Shown here piece after piece: positions 1 to 6,009 of a DNA stretch of 9,358 nt (position 1 is the stretch's first letter; each line of letters starts with the position of its first letter). The position numbers were made by a program, and so were the translations under genes. Under the pieces are notes generated by a model, which saw only the letters and a list, made by a program, of their open reading frames with translations, was not told the DNA's origin and searched no databases. Origin of the DNA: Planctomycetota bacterium (GTDB lineage: Bacteria > Planctomycetota > SZUA-567); contig JAITKH010000288.1 of NCBI GenBank assembly GCA_031278535.1, positions 1-9,358 of the forward strand. The letters are read 5' to 3'.

Positions 1-119
1 GCCGTTGGGATGGGGTCAGACGCGGTTCCAGAGTACTCATGTCTTCCTATTCTCAAAATATACCCCCTCCTTGTCAACCCCTTCCTCAACTCCAACCGAA
101 AAATATTTCGCTACGGGTA
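1..119. other. Left-edge region, possible start of a leftward gene
   Basis: No complete gene is visible here. Read on the minus strand, an ATG at 40-38 opens a frame that stays open to the window edge (M-S-T-L-E-P-R-L-T-P-S-Q-R). An AGGA lies a few bases upstream. Further upstream is a TTGACA hexamer (minus strand, about 79-74), with a weak GAGAAT 17 bases later. An AGGAGG-like stretch near 70 could instead serve a TTG start in another frame. The arrangement suggests a promoter and 5' end of a gene running off the window, but only 13 codons are visible, so neither frame nor product can be assigned. Confidence 0.25.
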
Positions 120-228
120 GACCTCTGATGCCGGAGGGAATTCACTTCCCCGCAGGCAGAAACCGGATGAACCGGGGACATTCGCCGTAAAGTCTCAATC
201 AAAGATTGAGACTTTACGGAACACTAGA
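120..228 (-). repeat. Left copy of 110-bp structured inverted repeat
   Basis: This stretch matches the reverse complement of 9100-9209 at about 100 of 110 aligned positions by my hand alignment, with one single-base gap. Read downstream of dctP (minus strand) it holds three hairpins. The first is a perfect 16-bp stem with a 3-base loop (185-200 / 204-219). The second is CCGG-5-CCGG (163-166 / 172-175). The third is a TGCC/GGCA stem capped by a GGGAA/TTCCC stem with loop GTGAA (129-158). The 7-base linker between the first two (178-184) is the least conserved part. There is no U-tract after the long stem, so it is not a textbook intrinsic terminator. Confidence 0.85.
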
Positions 229-312
229 TTGCCGGCTGTTTGAAATTGAGATTTTCGCCCCAAGAGAGGGGGTGTTTTCATAATCCCAATCCGCGATGAG
301 CATAGGTGAACA

Positions 313-1296
313 TTACTTGTAGGCGTCGATAATGTCGCCGCCGATTTCGTCGCGGTACTCGTCGTAAATCGGGCGCACTTTTTCAATGAAGCTGGACTTG
401 TCGGGAATGAAGTTGACCTCCATGCCCAGCCTCTTCAGTTCTTCAATGGCCGCAGCTTCGGATTCGGAGTCCAGCTTGGTCGCATATGCCCCGGCTTCAG
501 CTCCGGCGTCAAGCACGATTTTCTGGAGATCGGCCGGCAGATTGGTGAAGAACGCATTGTCCATGGCAATGATGTTCGGCGTACAGAAGTGTTCGGTGAC
601 GGAAAGATATTTTGTGACTTCGTATTCCTTCTGGGTAATGATAAGGGAAATGGAGTTTTCCGCGCCGTCCACCACTTTGGTTTGGAGCGCCATGTAGCGC
701 TCGGCTGCCGACAGCGGCACCGGCACGGCGCCAAGCAGTTGGAATGTCTTGGACATGATCGGGCTTTCCATGATCCGAATCTTCATGCCTTCAAAATCGG
801 CGGCGGTGCGGATCGGGCGCTTGGAATTGTACACGCTTCGGGGACTCCTGACCATCCAGCCAACTATCCTGATTCCAGTGTCATCGAGCAGCGAGGCGGC
901 CAGCTTGTCGCCGACCCCGGAATGCAGCACCTTGAGGAAGTGTTCGACATTCCGGGAAATATAGGGCAGATCGAAAATCATGAATCCCGAATCGAAAGCG
1001 GTAAGGACTGCGGTGTTGACCTCGGCCGCCTGGATGCTGCCCATCCGCATTCCCTCCACGTAGTCACGATGGGCGCCAAGCTGGGCGCTGTGAAACACCT
1101 GCACGTCGATGACGTCCTTGGATCGCTCTTCCACCAGTTTTTCGAAGTGGAAAAAAGCCTTGACGCAGTTGTCCTCGGGATTGGACGGGGTGGCCATCTT
1201 GATGACGTAGGATTGACCAGCCAAAGCTCCGGGAAGGGATAAAACCGCGGATGTCGCCACAATCAGGAACAAGCTTGCAATCCCATGTTTTCTCAT
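313..1296 (-). CDS. TRAP-type substrate-binding protein, DctP family
   Basis: This is a periplasmic solute-binding protein of the DctP family, which captures organic acids for TRAP transporters. It has 327 residues, normal for the family. The start at 1296 is chosen because AAGGAG precedes it and a signal peptide follows at once (R2, K3, hydrophobic 6-21, A-x-A near 24-26). The frame stays open upstream to 1383, but that stretch overlaps a hairpin. Family marks are FHSAQLG (68-74), FDLPYI (108-113), GMKIRI (170-175, with Arg174 where the family binds the substrate carboxylate) and VDGAEN (209-214). It is the last gene of the minus-strand tctCBA operon, 145 bases after tctA. No DctQ or DctM membrane gene is in view, so it is an orphan binding protein here. 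The substrate cannot be read from sequence. Confidence 0.93.
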   Translation of the reverse strand: MRKHGIASLFLIVATSAVLSLPGALAGQSYVIKMATPSNPEDNCVKAFFHFEKLVEERSKDVIDVQVFHSAQLGAHRDYVEGMRMGSIQAAEVNTAVLTAFDSGFMIFDLPYISRNVEHFLKVLHSGVGDKLAASLLDDTGIRIVGWMVRSPRSVYNSKRPIRTAADFEGMKIRIMESPIMSKTFQLLGAVPVPLSAAERYMALQTKVVDGAENSISLIITQKEYEVTKYLSVTEHFCTPNIIAMDNAFFTNLPADLQKIVLDAGAEAGAYATKLDSESEAAAIEELKRLGMEVNFIPDKSSFIEKVRPIYDEYRDEIGGDIIDAYK

Positions 1297-1377
1297 GCCA
1301 GTCTCCTTTTCAAAAAAAACGAATGCCATGCCGGCGCCACGATAACGCCTTGGCACGAACGCCGTGTTGCCTGGTAA

Positions 1378-1412
1378 CCGCAAAGCCTGAATCCTTGATT
1401 GAGGCTTTGCGG
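1378..1412. repeat. Solo 16-bp hairpin related to the flanking repeats
   Basis: The arms 1378-1393 and 1397-1412 pair at 15 of 16 positions around a 3-base loop. Its size and sequence match the long hairpin of the repeats at 120-228 and 9100-9209, and the next bases, GGAAC, are also shared. Compared with the left copy, two stem pairs have changed from T-A to C-G on both arms, which preserves pairing. One inner pair is G-G. The 60-bp tail found in the other copies is absent. It lies in the tctA-dctP gap and could limit read-through or protect transcript ends. Confidence 0.75.
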
Positions 1413-1421
1413 AACATTACA

Positions 1422-1438
1422 CCGGTTTCCGGAACCGG
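1422..1438 (-). other. Short GC hairpin just after the tctA stop codon
   Basis: CCGGTT (1422-1427) and AACCGG (1433-1438) form a perfect 6-bp stem around TCCGG, three bases beyond the tctA stop. It stands nine bases from the 16-bp hairpin at 1378-1412, so the tctA-dctP gap carries two consecutive stems. No U-tract follows. A role in mRNA processing or partial termination between tctA and dctP is inference. Confidence 0.45.
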
Positions 1439-1441
1439 AAA

Positions 1442-2941
1442 TCATACATTCCGCCTTCTCCTCCGCAGCCAGGAGAACAATCCCGTTTGGCTCAGGATCA
1501 TCATGATGCATGCCGCGAGAAAAATCGCGCAGATCGGACTGCCGAACATGGGCAGGAACGAACCGTCCGAAAGCCTGAGCGCCCGGCGCAGATTGGAATC
1601 GGTCATGGGGCCGAGAACCACGCCCAGAATGAACGGGGCGGCAGGAACGTTCATGTACGCCATCCCCAGCCCGATCAAGCCGAATATGCACATCACTTTG
1701 ACGTCGAACAGGTTGTAGTTTATGAGATAGGAGCCGATGATGCAGAGCAGGAAAATGATCGGCATCAGTATCATCTTGTCCACCGTCAGCACCCGGACCG
1801 TGAGCCGCGCCATGCCGAGGGCGAGAAGCCACATCGCGACGGAAGCGAACATCAGGTAAATTGCCACGTTGTACACGAATTCGGGCGACTCGGACATCAG
1901 GAGCGGACCGGGCCGGTAGTTGTGCGTGAAGAAAGCCGCCAGGAGCACCGCCGCCGGAGCGGAGCCGGGCACCGCCAGGCTGAGGACCGGGACGATCGCC
2001 CCGCCTATGCAGGCATTGTTGCCGGTTTCGGCAGCCACGACTCCCTTGGGATTGCCGGTTCCGAAGGTCTCCGGGTTCCCGCTCGATGCCTTCATCGCCC
2101 AATAGGAAAGCCAGCCGCCCACGTCCTCGCCGACGCCGGGTATGATGCCGATGCCCACGCCGATGAAAGCGGAGCGGACGACGCCGATCACGTTCTCCCC
2201 GATTATCCGGAAACCTTCGCGGATGTTGAAGCTGGTCAGCTTGAGGACGTTTTCGCCGGTCTTTCTTTTGAAAGCCATGACGATTTCCGGAAATCCGAAC
2301 AGCCCGATCATGACGGGGATTAGCTGGATGCCGGACATGACGTTCACGTTGCCGTAACTAAAACGGGGGAAGGTGTCCACAGTGTCCAGGCCTATCTGCG
2401 CCACCAGGAGGCCGGCTGCGCCGCTGATCCAGCCCTTGAGCGCATTTCCCCGCGCCGTCAGGGTGCCGCAGATAAGAATGCCGAAGACGGATAGCAGAAA
2501 GAATTCCCAGCTCTTGAATTCGAGCGCGAAACTGGTGAGGATCGGGGTCAAGGTAAGGACAAAGGCGACACTGAGCATGGTCCCGAGACAACTTACCGAG
2601 GTGGCGATAAAAATTGCCAGCCCGCCCTTGCCTTCGTTTGCCAGGGGGAAGCCGTCCATGGCGGTGGCGGCGGAGGCCGGGGTACCGGGAATATTAAGAA
2701 GTATGGCCGACTGGCATCCGCCGGAAATGGCGCCGACATAGACGCCCAGAAGAGCGATGATGGCTGTCTGGTGATCGCCCACATTGTAGGTGAGTCCGGT
2801 CAGGAGGGCTATGGCCATGGTGGCGCTCAGTCCCGGGAGAACCCCCATCACCAAGCCGGCGGCCACGGAGAGTACCAGAAGGAGGAAATTGAGTGGGGAA
2901 AGAACGTTCAGGCAGGCGTCCAGCATGTAGTGAAAAGCCAT
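1442..2941 (-). CDS. tctA: Tripartite tricarboxylate transporter, large membrane subunit TctA
   Basis: This is the large membrane subunit of a TTT-family transporter, which moves a substrate delivered by a TctC protein across the inner membrane using an ion gradient. It has 499 residues, the usual TctA length, and many hydrophobic helices. Diagnostic segments are GVLPGLSAT (33-41), NIPGTPASAATAMDG (83-97) and, mid-protein, GIIPGVGEDVGGW followed by a second repeat ending AVPGSAPAA. These fit the internally duplicated PG-loop structure of the family. It ends in a basic run (WLRRRRRNV). The start at 2941 gives 16 bases after the tctB stop, with AAGGG about 12 bases upstream. The earlier ATG at 2953 abuts that site and is less likely. 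Substrate is unknown; citrate is only the founding example of the family. Confidence 0.95.
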   Translation of the reverse strand: MAFHYMLDACLNVLSPLNFLLLVLSVAAGLVMGVLPGLSATMAIALLTGLTYNVGDHQTAIIALLGVYVGAISGGCQSAILLNIPGTPASAATAMDGFPLANEGKGGLAIFIATSVSCLGTMLSVAFVLTLTPILTSFALEFKSWEFFLLSVFGILICGTLTARGNALKGWISGAAGLLVAQIGLDTVDTFPRFSYGNVNVMSGIQLIPVMIGLFGFPEIVMAFKRKTGENVLKLTSFNIREGFRIIGENVIGVVRSAFIGVGIGIIPGVGEDVGGWLSYWAMKASSGNPETFGTGNPKGVVAAETGNNACIGGAIVPVLSLAVPGSAPAAVLLAAFFTHNYRPGPLLMSESPEFVYNVAIYLMFASVAMWLLALGMARLTVRVLTVDKMILMPIIFLLCIIGSYLINYNLFDVKVMCIFGLIGLGMAYMNVPAAPFILGVVLGPMTDSNLRRALRLSDGSFLPMFGSPICAIFLAACIMMILSQTGLFSWLRRRRRNV

Positions 2942-2957
2942 GGCGCAAAACATCCCT

Positions 2958-3497
2958 TCACGGCAATGTGGTCTTGAACAGCTTCTCGAACAGCACAAGT
3001 ATCGCGGCGACCGTCACGACGCTGATTGCCGCCAGCCTGACGATGTCCAGGGCGGACGGAAAACCCGTTTCCGAAGCGGCGGGCCGAAGAAACAGGAAGG
3101 TCAGGAAAAGGTACAGGGAGCCGGCAAGCCAGAAAGGAATCTCCCCCAGCACCAGGAAGCACAAGCCGAACATGAGGGCGATGCCCGCCAGTCTGATCCG
3201 GAAATCATGGTCGGCGAAGGCGGAAACGACGCCCCTGCCGATATTCCTGGCGTGATCGGCGAGCATTCCGGGTGCATTTTCCGATCCCGCGACGCTGGAT
3301 ACCAGCAACAGGAAGGAAAAAAACAGGAGAAATATTCCTAGAATCAGGGGGAGCATTCCGGGACTGATGCCAAAAGTATCGACGCGATACGGCGGCCCGG
3401 CCGCCTGACGAATCATTAACGCGCTTTCGATTGTCGCATAGGCGCCGATAATCAGGAGGACAATCCCGAAGACACAATCCTTTTGTTTCGGATTCAT
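2958..3497 (-). CDS. tctB: Tripartite tricarboxylate transporter, small membrane subunit TctB
   Basis: This is the small membrane subunit paired with TctA. It is poorly conserved and is recognised by size, topology and position between tctC and tctA. The 179 residues show about four membrane segments: near 8-28, near 50-73, a long double hydrophobic stretch before an LRPA turn, and a C-terminal helix ending LFEKLFKTTLP. The segment between the first two helices (GISPGMLPLILG) has the F/S-P-G-x-x-P pattern usual in TctB. The start at 3497 (MNPKQKD) is chosen over upstream ATGs because it places the first helix directly after a short charged N-terminus. The ribosome site is weak (GGGTGA), so expression may depend on coupling or be lower than that of tctC. 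Confidence 0.9.
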   Translation of the reverse strand: MNPKQKDCVFGIVLLIIGAYATIESALMIRQAAGPPYRVDTFGISPGMLPLILGIFLLFFSFLLLVSSVAGSENAPGMLADHARNIGRGVVSAFADHDFRIRLAGIALMFGLCFLVLGEIPFWLAGSLYLFLTFLFLRPAASETGFPSALDIVRLAAISVVTVAAILVLFEKLFKTTLP

Positions 3498-3526
3498 TTC
3501 GTCACCCATCGGGAAACAACAAATCC

Positions 3527-3570
3527 ACACCACCTTCCGCCCGGTGACGATTCCCGGGGGAAGGCGGTGT
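3527..3570 (-). promoter_or_regulatory. Hairpin in the tctC-tctB gap
   Basis: The arms 3527-3538 and 3559-3570 pair over 12 positions; the one non-Watson-Crick pair (3532/3565) becomes G-U only in the minus-strand RNA, the transcribed sense. An inner CCCGG/CCGGG stem extends it. It lies in the 142-base gap after tctC, before the tctB start. It lacks a strong U-run. A likely role is partial termination or 3'-end protection of the tctC message, which would give more binding protein than membrane subunits. That role is inferred. Confidence 0.55.
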
Positions 3571-3639
3571 TTTGGGCTGCCCAATCCAGAAGGCAAGGTA
3601 TTCGGACTACTCTCATTCCGATCCTGTTTCCCGTACCCG

Positions 3640-4638
3640 TTATGGCCGCTTGAAGCCGTATTGGGCGGGATCGATGGTCACGGCTTTGGCGTCATAAAGA
3701 ATGTAGGCGGCGCGGCCGGCGAAAGTTTCGAGGAATTTCTGCGATTCCGCCCGGCCCATGGGCATGACGGCGAAACTGCGGACCGCGGCGAAGTCGAGGA
3801 AATCCTTTTCCCTGGCGGCGCTGGAGAAAGCGGCGTCAAGTTTCGACAGGATATCTTCCGGGAGCCCCTTGGGAACGAGGATGCCGGTGACCTCGCCCAT
3901 GGGGATGAATTTTTTCGCGTCCGGATAGGATTTGAGGATAGTGGGGATAACCTTGCCGGGAGCGATCTCGATGTCGCTTTCGGAAAGGACGGCCAATGCC
4001 TTCACTTTTCCGGCGATGACCAGATCCTTGTATTCCGCCAGGAGCTGCGGGCAGAAGTCCACTTCGCCGGCAAGGGTGGCGGTGACGGCTGGTCCGCCGC
4101 CCTGATAGGTGATGTGTTTGTAGTCGGCTCCAGCGATCGCCTTGATGACTTCGGCCCCGAAATGCCCGCCCGATCCCGCGCCGGCGGTACCGGCGGTGAT
4201 TTGGCCCGGATTCGCCTTGATGGCGTTGATCAGATCGGTGATGGTGTTGTAGGGCGAATCGGCCGGGACGATGATGCCGTTCGGAGCGTAGGTGGCGATC
4301 CAGATGTCCCATTCGCGGAAGGTCTTCTCGGTATAGCCGTTCAGCGGCATGGTGGCGAAGGCAAGCATCCCGTTGGCAAGCAGGGTATAGCCGTCAAGGC
4401 GGGCGTTCTGGACATTCAGGGAACCGGCCGATCCGCCGGCGCCGGGCGTATTGATGACGTTGATATTGACCCCGAGAACTTTCGCCATCCCGTTGGCAAT
4501 GCTCCTGGCGGTCAGATCGGTGGTGCCGCCCGCGCCGTAGGGAACCGTCAGGTTGATGGTGCGGCTCGGCCAATCCCCCGCCGGGAGAATCCCGGAAGCC
4601 AACAGGGCCGCCAATGTAACCGCCATGATGCGTTTCAT
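3640..4638 (-). CDS. tctC: Tripartite tricarboxylate transporter substrate-binding protein TctC (Bug family)
   Basis: This is a periplasmic binding protein of the Bug/TctC family, feeding its carboxylate ligand to TctAB. It has 332 residues including a signal peptide (K2, R3, hydrophobic 4-20, cleavage probably near Ala20). Family segments are VPYGAGGTTDLTAR (32-45), a GAGGSAG loop near 67-73, the TAGAGSGGHF loop that contacts ligand, and YQGGGPAVTATLAGEVDF in the second lobe. The start at 4638 has AAGGAG about ten bases upstream. It is the first gene of the minus-strand operon and follows a sigma70-like promoter at 4722-4749. Bug proteins bind varied carboxylates or amides, so the ligand is not predicted here. 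Confidence 0.95.
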   Translation of the reverse strand: MKRIMAVTLAALLASGILPAGDWPSRTINLTVPYGAGGTTDLTARSIANGMAKVLGVNINVINTPGAGGSAGSLNVQNARLDGYTLLANGMLAFATMPLNGYTEKTFREWDIWIATYAPNGIIVPADSPYNTITDLINAIKANPGQITAGTAGAGSGGHFGAEVIKAIAGADYKHITYQGGGPAVTATLAGEVDFCPQLLAEYKDLVIAGKVKALAVLSESDIEIAPGKVIPTILKSYPDAKKFIPMGEVTGILVPKGLPEDILSKLDAAFSSAAREKDFLDFAAVRSFAVMPMGRAESQKFLETFAGRAAYILYDAKAVTIDPAQYGFKRP

Positions 4639-4704
4639 TACTTCGTCTCCTTATGCAAAAGGAAAAAATGCGGATTCCGAATGGAAAAGGGGCAATAGTC
4701 CCAT

Positions 4705-4720
4705 CAATAGAATTCAATTG
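4705..4720. promoter_or_regulatory. Operator-like palindrome at the tctC transcription start
   Basis: CAATAGAATTCAATTG reads as its own reverse complement at 14 of 16 bases (one mismatched pair). It lies immediately downstream of the -10 hexamer of the predicted tctC promoter, where a bound repressor would block transcription. No regulator gene is in the window, so function is inferred from position and symmetry only. Confidence 0.35.
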
Positions 4721-4721
4721 C

Positions 4722-4749
4722 AGTGTAATTTTTTTTCTCATTTCGTCAA
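4722..4749 (-). promoter_or_regulatory. Sigma70-like promoter of the tctCBA-dctP operon
   Basis: On the minus strand TTGACG (4749-4744) is followed after 16 bases by TACACT (4727-4722). These match the -35 and -10 consensus at 5/6 and 4/6. The spacer is A-rich. The transcript would start near 4715, leaving a leader of about 77 bases before tctC. Confidence 0.5.
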
Positions 4750-4752
4750 GAA

Positions 4753-4838
4753 TTTTGCCGGAATATTTTCCCGGAATGGACGACAATAGTCTTGATTTTC
4801 AACTTTATTCGGAATAGAATGTGTTTTTCCGGGAAAAA
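4753..4838. promoter_or_regulatory. Cluster of TTTTCCnGGAA-type sites between divergent promoters
   Basis: Three related partial palindromes are seen: TTTTGCCGGAA (4753-4763), TTTTCCCGGAA (4766-4776) and TTTTTCCGGGAAAAA (4824-4838). The last is a perfect 15-base palindrome around one central G. A looser relative lies at 4886-4900. The first two are 13 bases apart, just upstream of the tctC -35; the third overlaps the predicted start of the plus-strand transcript. This arrangement resembles binding sites of one regulator acting on both promoters, but AT/GC-rich coincidence is possible. Confidence 0.35.
4792..4820 (+). promoter_or_regulatory. Sigma70-like promoter of the DraG-like/FAD gene pair
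   Basis: TTGATT (4792-4797) and TAGAAT (4815-4820) are separated by exactly 17 bases, with 4/6 and 5/6 consensus matches. Transcription would begin near 4827 and give a leader of about 120 bases before the ATG at 4948. Confidence 0.5.
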
Positions 4839-4839
4839 G

Positions 4840-4918
4840 TGAAATCCATTCTTCAATGGACGGATTTCAGCGGCCGGAGAATCAATTTTCATCGGAAAAA
4901 TCCGCATGGTTTGCGGAT
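4840..4918 (+). promoter_or_regulatory. Two-hairpin 5' leader of the DraG-like gene
   Basis: The leader holds two stems. TGAAA-TCCATT pairs with AATGGA-TTTCA (4840-4869) around loop CTTC, with a CGGA bulge; an alternative pairing TGAAATCC/GGATTTCA is also possible. ATCCGCA/TGCGGAT (4900-4918) encloses a 5-base loop. The ribosome site GGAGG (4936-4940) is outside both. No known riboswitch family was recognised. Confidence 0.35.
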
Positions 4919-4947
4919 GGCGGTTTGAGACGGAAGGAGGAGATACG

Positions 4948-6009
4948 ATGGCGGCATTCCCTGCGCTGGCGGGCGGCGTTCCGGCGCTTCTCCTGCTCCT
5001 GGCGGTCCATTCCGCCACCCGTTCGGAGGATTATCGCCCGCCCCTGTCGCGGAATAGGGCGGCGGCGGCGCTCACCGCCCTTTTCCACCACGGCGTCCCG
5101 TCCGAGGATGCGAGCCGCGGTCTCGTCCCTTCCGTACCAGGTCCGGGAAAAAGGATCGGCCCAATCGCCTCCAGGCGGGTGCTGGTCGCACCGGAAAGGG
5201 CGAAGATGGTGGATTTCGCCAATTCGCTGGTGTACGAGGGCGGATATTTTCCTGCGGAAATCTACCGGATGCTTGGCTATAACGACGTTGCCGCCGCTCG
5301 TGTCGCGCGGTTGGCCAGGCAACTGGACAGTGCGGCCGGGAACAACGCGCCGGCTCCCTGGGAAGCGGCCGGCAGGGTGGGACGCTCGGGATTGGGCGGA
5401 GTGTCGGACAATTGGTCCATGGCCCCGGAAGGATCCGGATTGTCCTCTCCCGGAACCCTCGCCTACCTTCCCATCCTGGCCATATCCTACGCCGCTTATC
5501 CCGTCGACGGGCGCGAAGCCGCTTCCCAATTGGCGATATTGAAGGACGACGACTTGCGGGCCGCTCCGGTTGCGCGGGCCGCCTTTTCCCTGTTGCATGC
5601 CGCCCTGACCGCCGGCCGCCACGATAAGAACGCCTGGGTGATGGCGGCTTCGACCGACAGCGGCGACGCCGACACCGGGCTTGATGTCCGGGCGGCCCGG
5701 GTCAAGGATTGGCGGTATCTCCGGGGCGAAGAATGCGCCATGGGGCGTTTGGAACGAACCGTATACCTCTGGTACCGGGGCGGCGATTACGGGGAGATCA
5801 TGTCCTCCGGGAGGGAGAAGCTCCAGTCCAGAGAAAGCCTGGCCTACCTCGCTTCCCTTGCCGCCGTCACCTATGGCATGGAAAGCCTTCCCCGCCGCAT
5901 CATCGCCGCCGGCTCGGGAGATCGCCAACTGCTTGATCTCATTAACGATCTGTATGATCTGGCTGTGAGCGAAGCGGTTCTGAGAGTGGCGCCGGAAGCG
6001 GCGCAATGA
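4948..6009 (+). CDS. Degenerate ADP-ribosylglycohydrolase (DraG)-like protein
   Basis: This 353-residue protein resembles the all-helical ADP-ribosylglycohydrolase fold, whose active members remove ADP-ribose using two Mg ions. The pattern is strongest at the C-terminus: RLERTVYLWYRGGDYGEI (268-284) then SLAYLASLAAVTYGMESLPRR (297-317) matches the family order 'aly-f-gdfeeal ... GGDaDT-aa-aGa-aGAyyG-e-iP'. Residues 92-110 and 169-220 also fit. The metal-site motifs are missing: GDA is replaced near 47-50, TDDT by APER (81-84), the GNG loop by SPG (167-169), and GDaDT by QSRE-type residues (293-296). It is probably a pseudoenzyme or a divergent enzyme. A hydrophobic N-terminus (7-21), lacking basic residues, may be an export signal or anchor. 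The start has GGAGG seven bases upstream. Its stop overlaps the FAD gene start (ATGA), which implies coupling. Confidence 0.6.
   Translation: MAAFPALAGGVPALLLLLAVHSATRSEDYRPPLSRNRAAAALTALFHHGVPSEDASRGLVPSVPGPGKRIGPIASRRVLVAPERAKMVDFANSLVYEGGYFPAEIYRMLGYNDVAAARVARLARQLDSAAGNNAPAPWEAAGRVGRSGLGGVSDNWSMAPEGSGLSSPGTLAYLPILAISYAAYPVDGREAASQLAILKDDDLRAAPVARAAFSLLHAALTAGRHDKNAWVMAASTDSGDADTGLDVRAARVKDWRYLRGEECAMGRLERTVYLWYRGGDYGEIMSSGREKLQSRESLAYLASLAAVTYGMESLPRRIIAAGSGDRQLLDLINDLYDLAVSEAVLRVAPEAAQ

Noticed and set aside
5..190. 61-residue plus-strand open frame at the left edge
   Set aside because: It runs into the structured repeat, has no ribosome site and no recognisable protein character.
256..278. 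Plus-strand terminator-like stem (CGCCCC/GGGGTG) followed by TTTT
   Set aside because: No plus-strand gene ends upstream of it, and on the minus strand (the dctP direction) one pair becomes A-C and the U-tract is lost.
1297..1383. 29-residue N-terminal extension of DctP
   Set aside because: It would place the signal peptide internally and run into the 16-bp hairpin. The ATG at 1296 has a strong AAGGAG and starts a normal signal peptide.
3544..4698. 384-residue plus-strand open frame
   Set aside because: It is antisense to tctC, which has a signal peptide, ribosome site and full family motifs. The frame is a by-product of GC-rich codon use, with glycine- and aspartate-rich low-complexity sequence.
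5662..5676. GDADT sequence in the DraG-like protein (residues 239-243), resembling the family metal motif
   Set aside because: It sits about 55 residues before the block that aligns with the family's real GDaDT position, inside a likely loop. I treat it as coincidence, although a structure model should test it.
4882..6006. 374-residue minus-strand open frame
   Set aside because: It mirrors the DraG-like gene, lacks a ribosome site and recognisable domains, and its sequence is dominated by G, R and P as expected of an antisense shadow.
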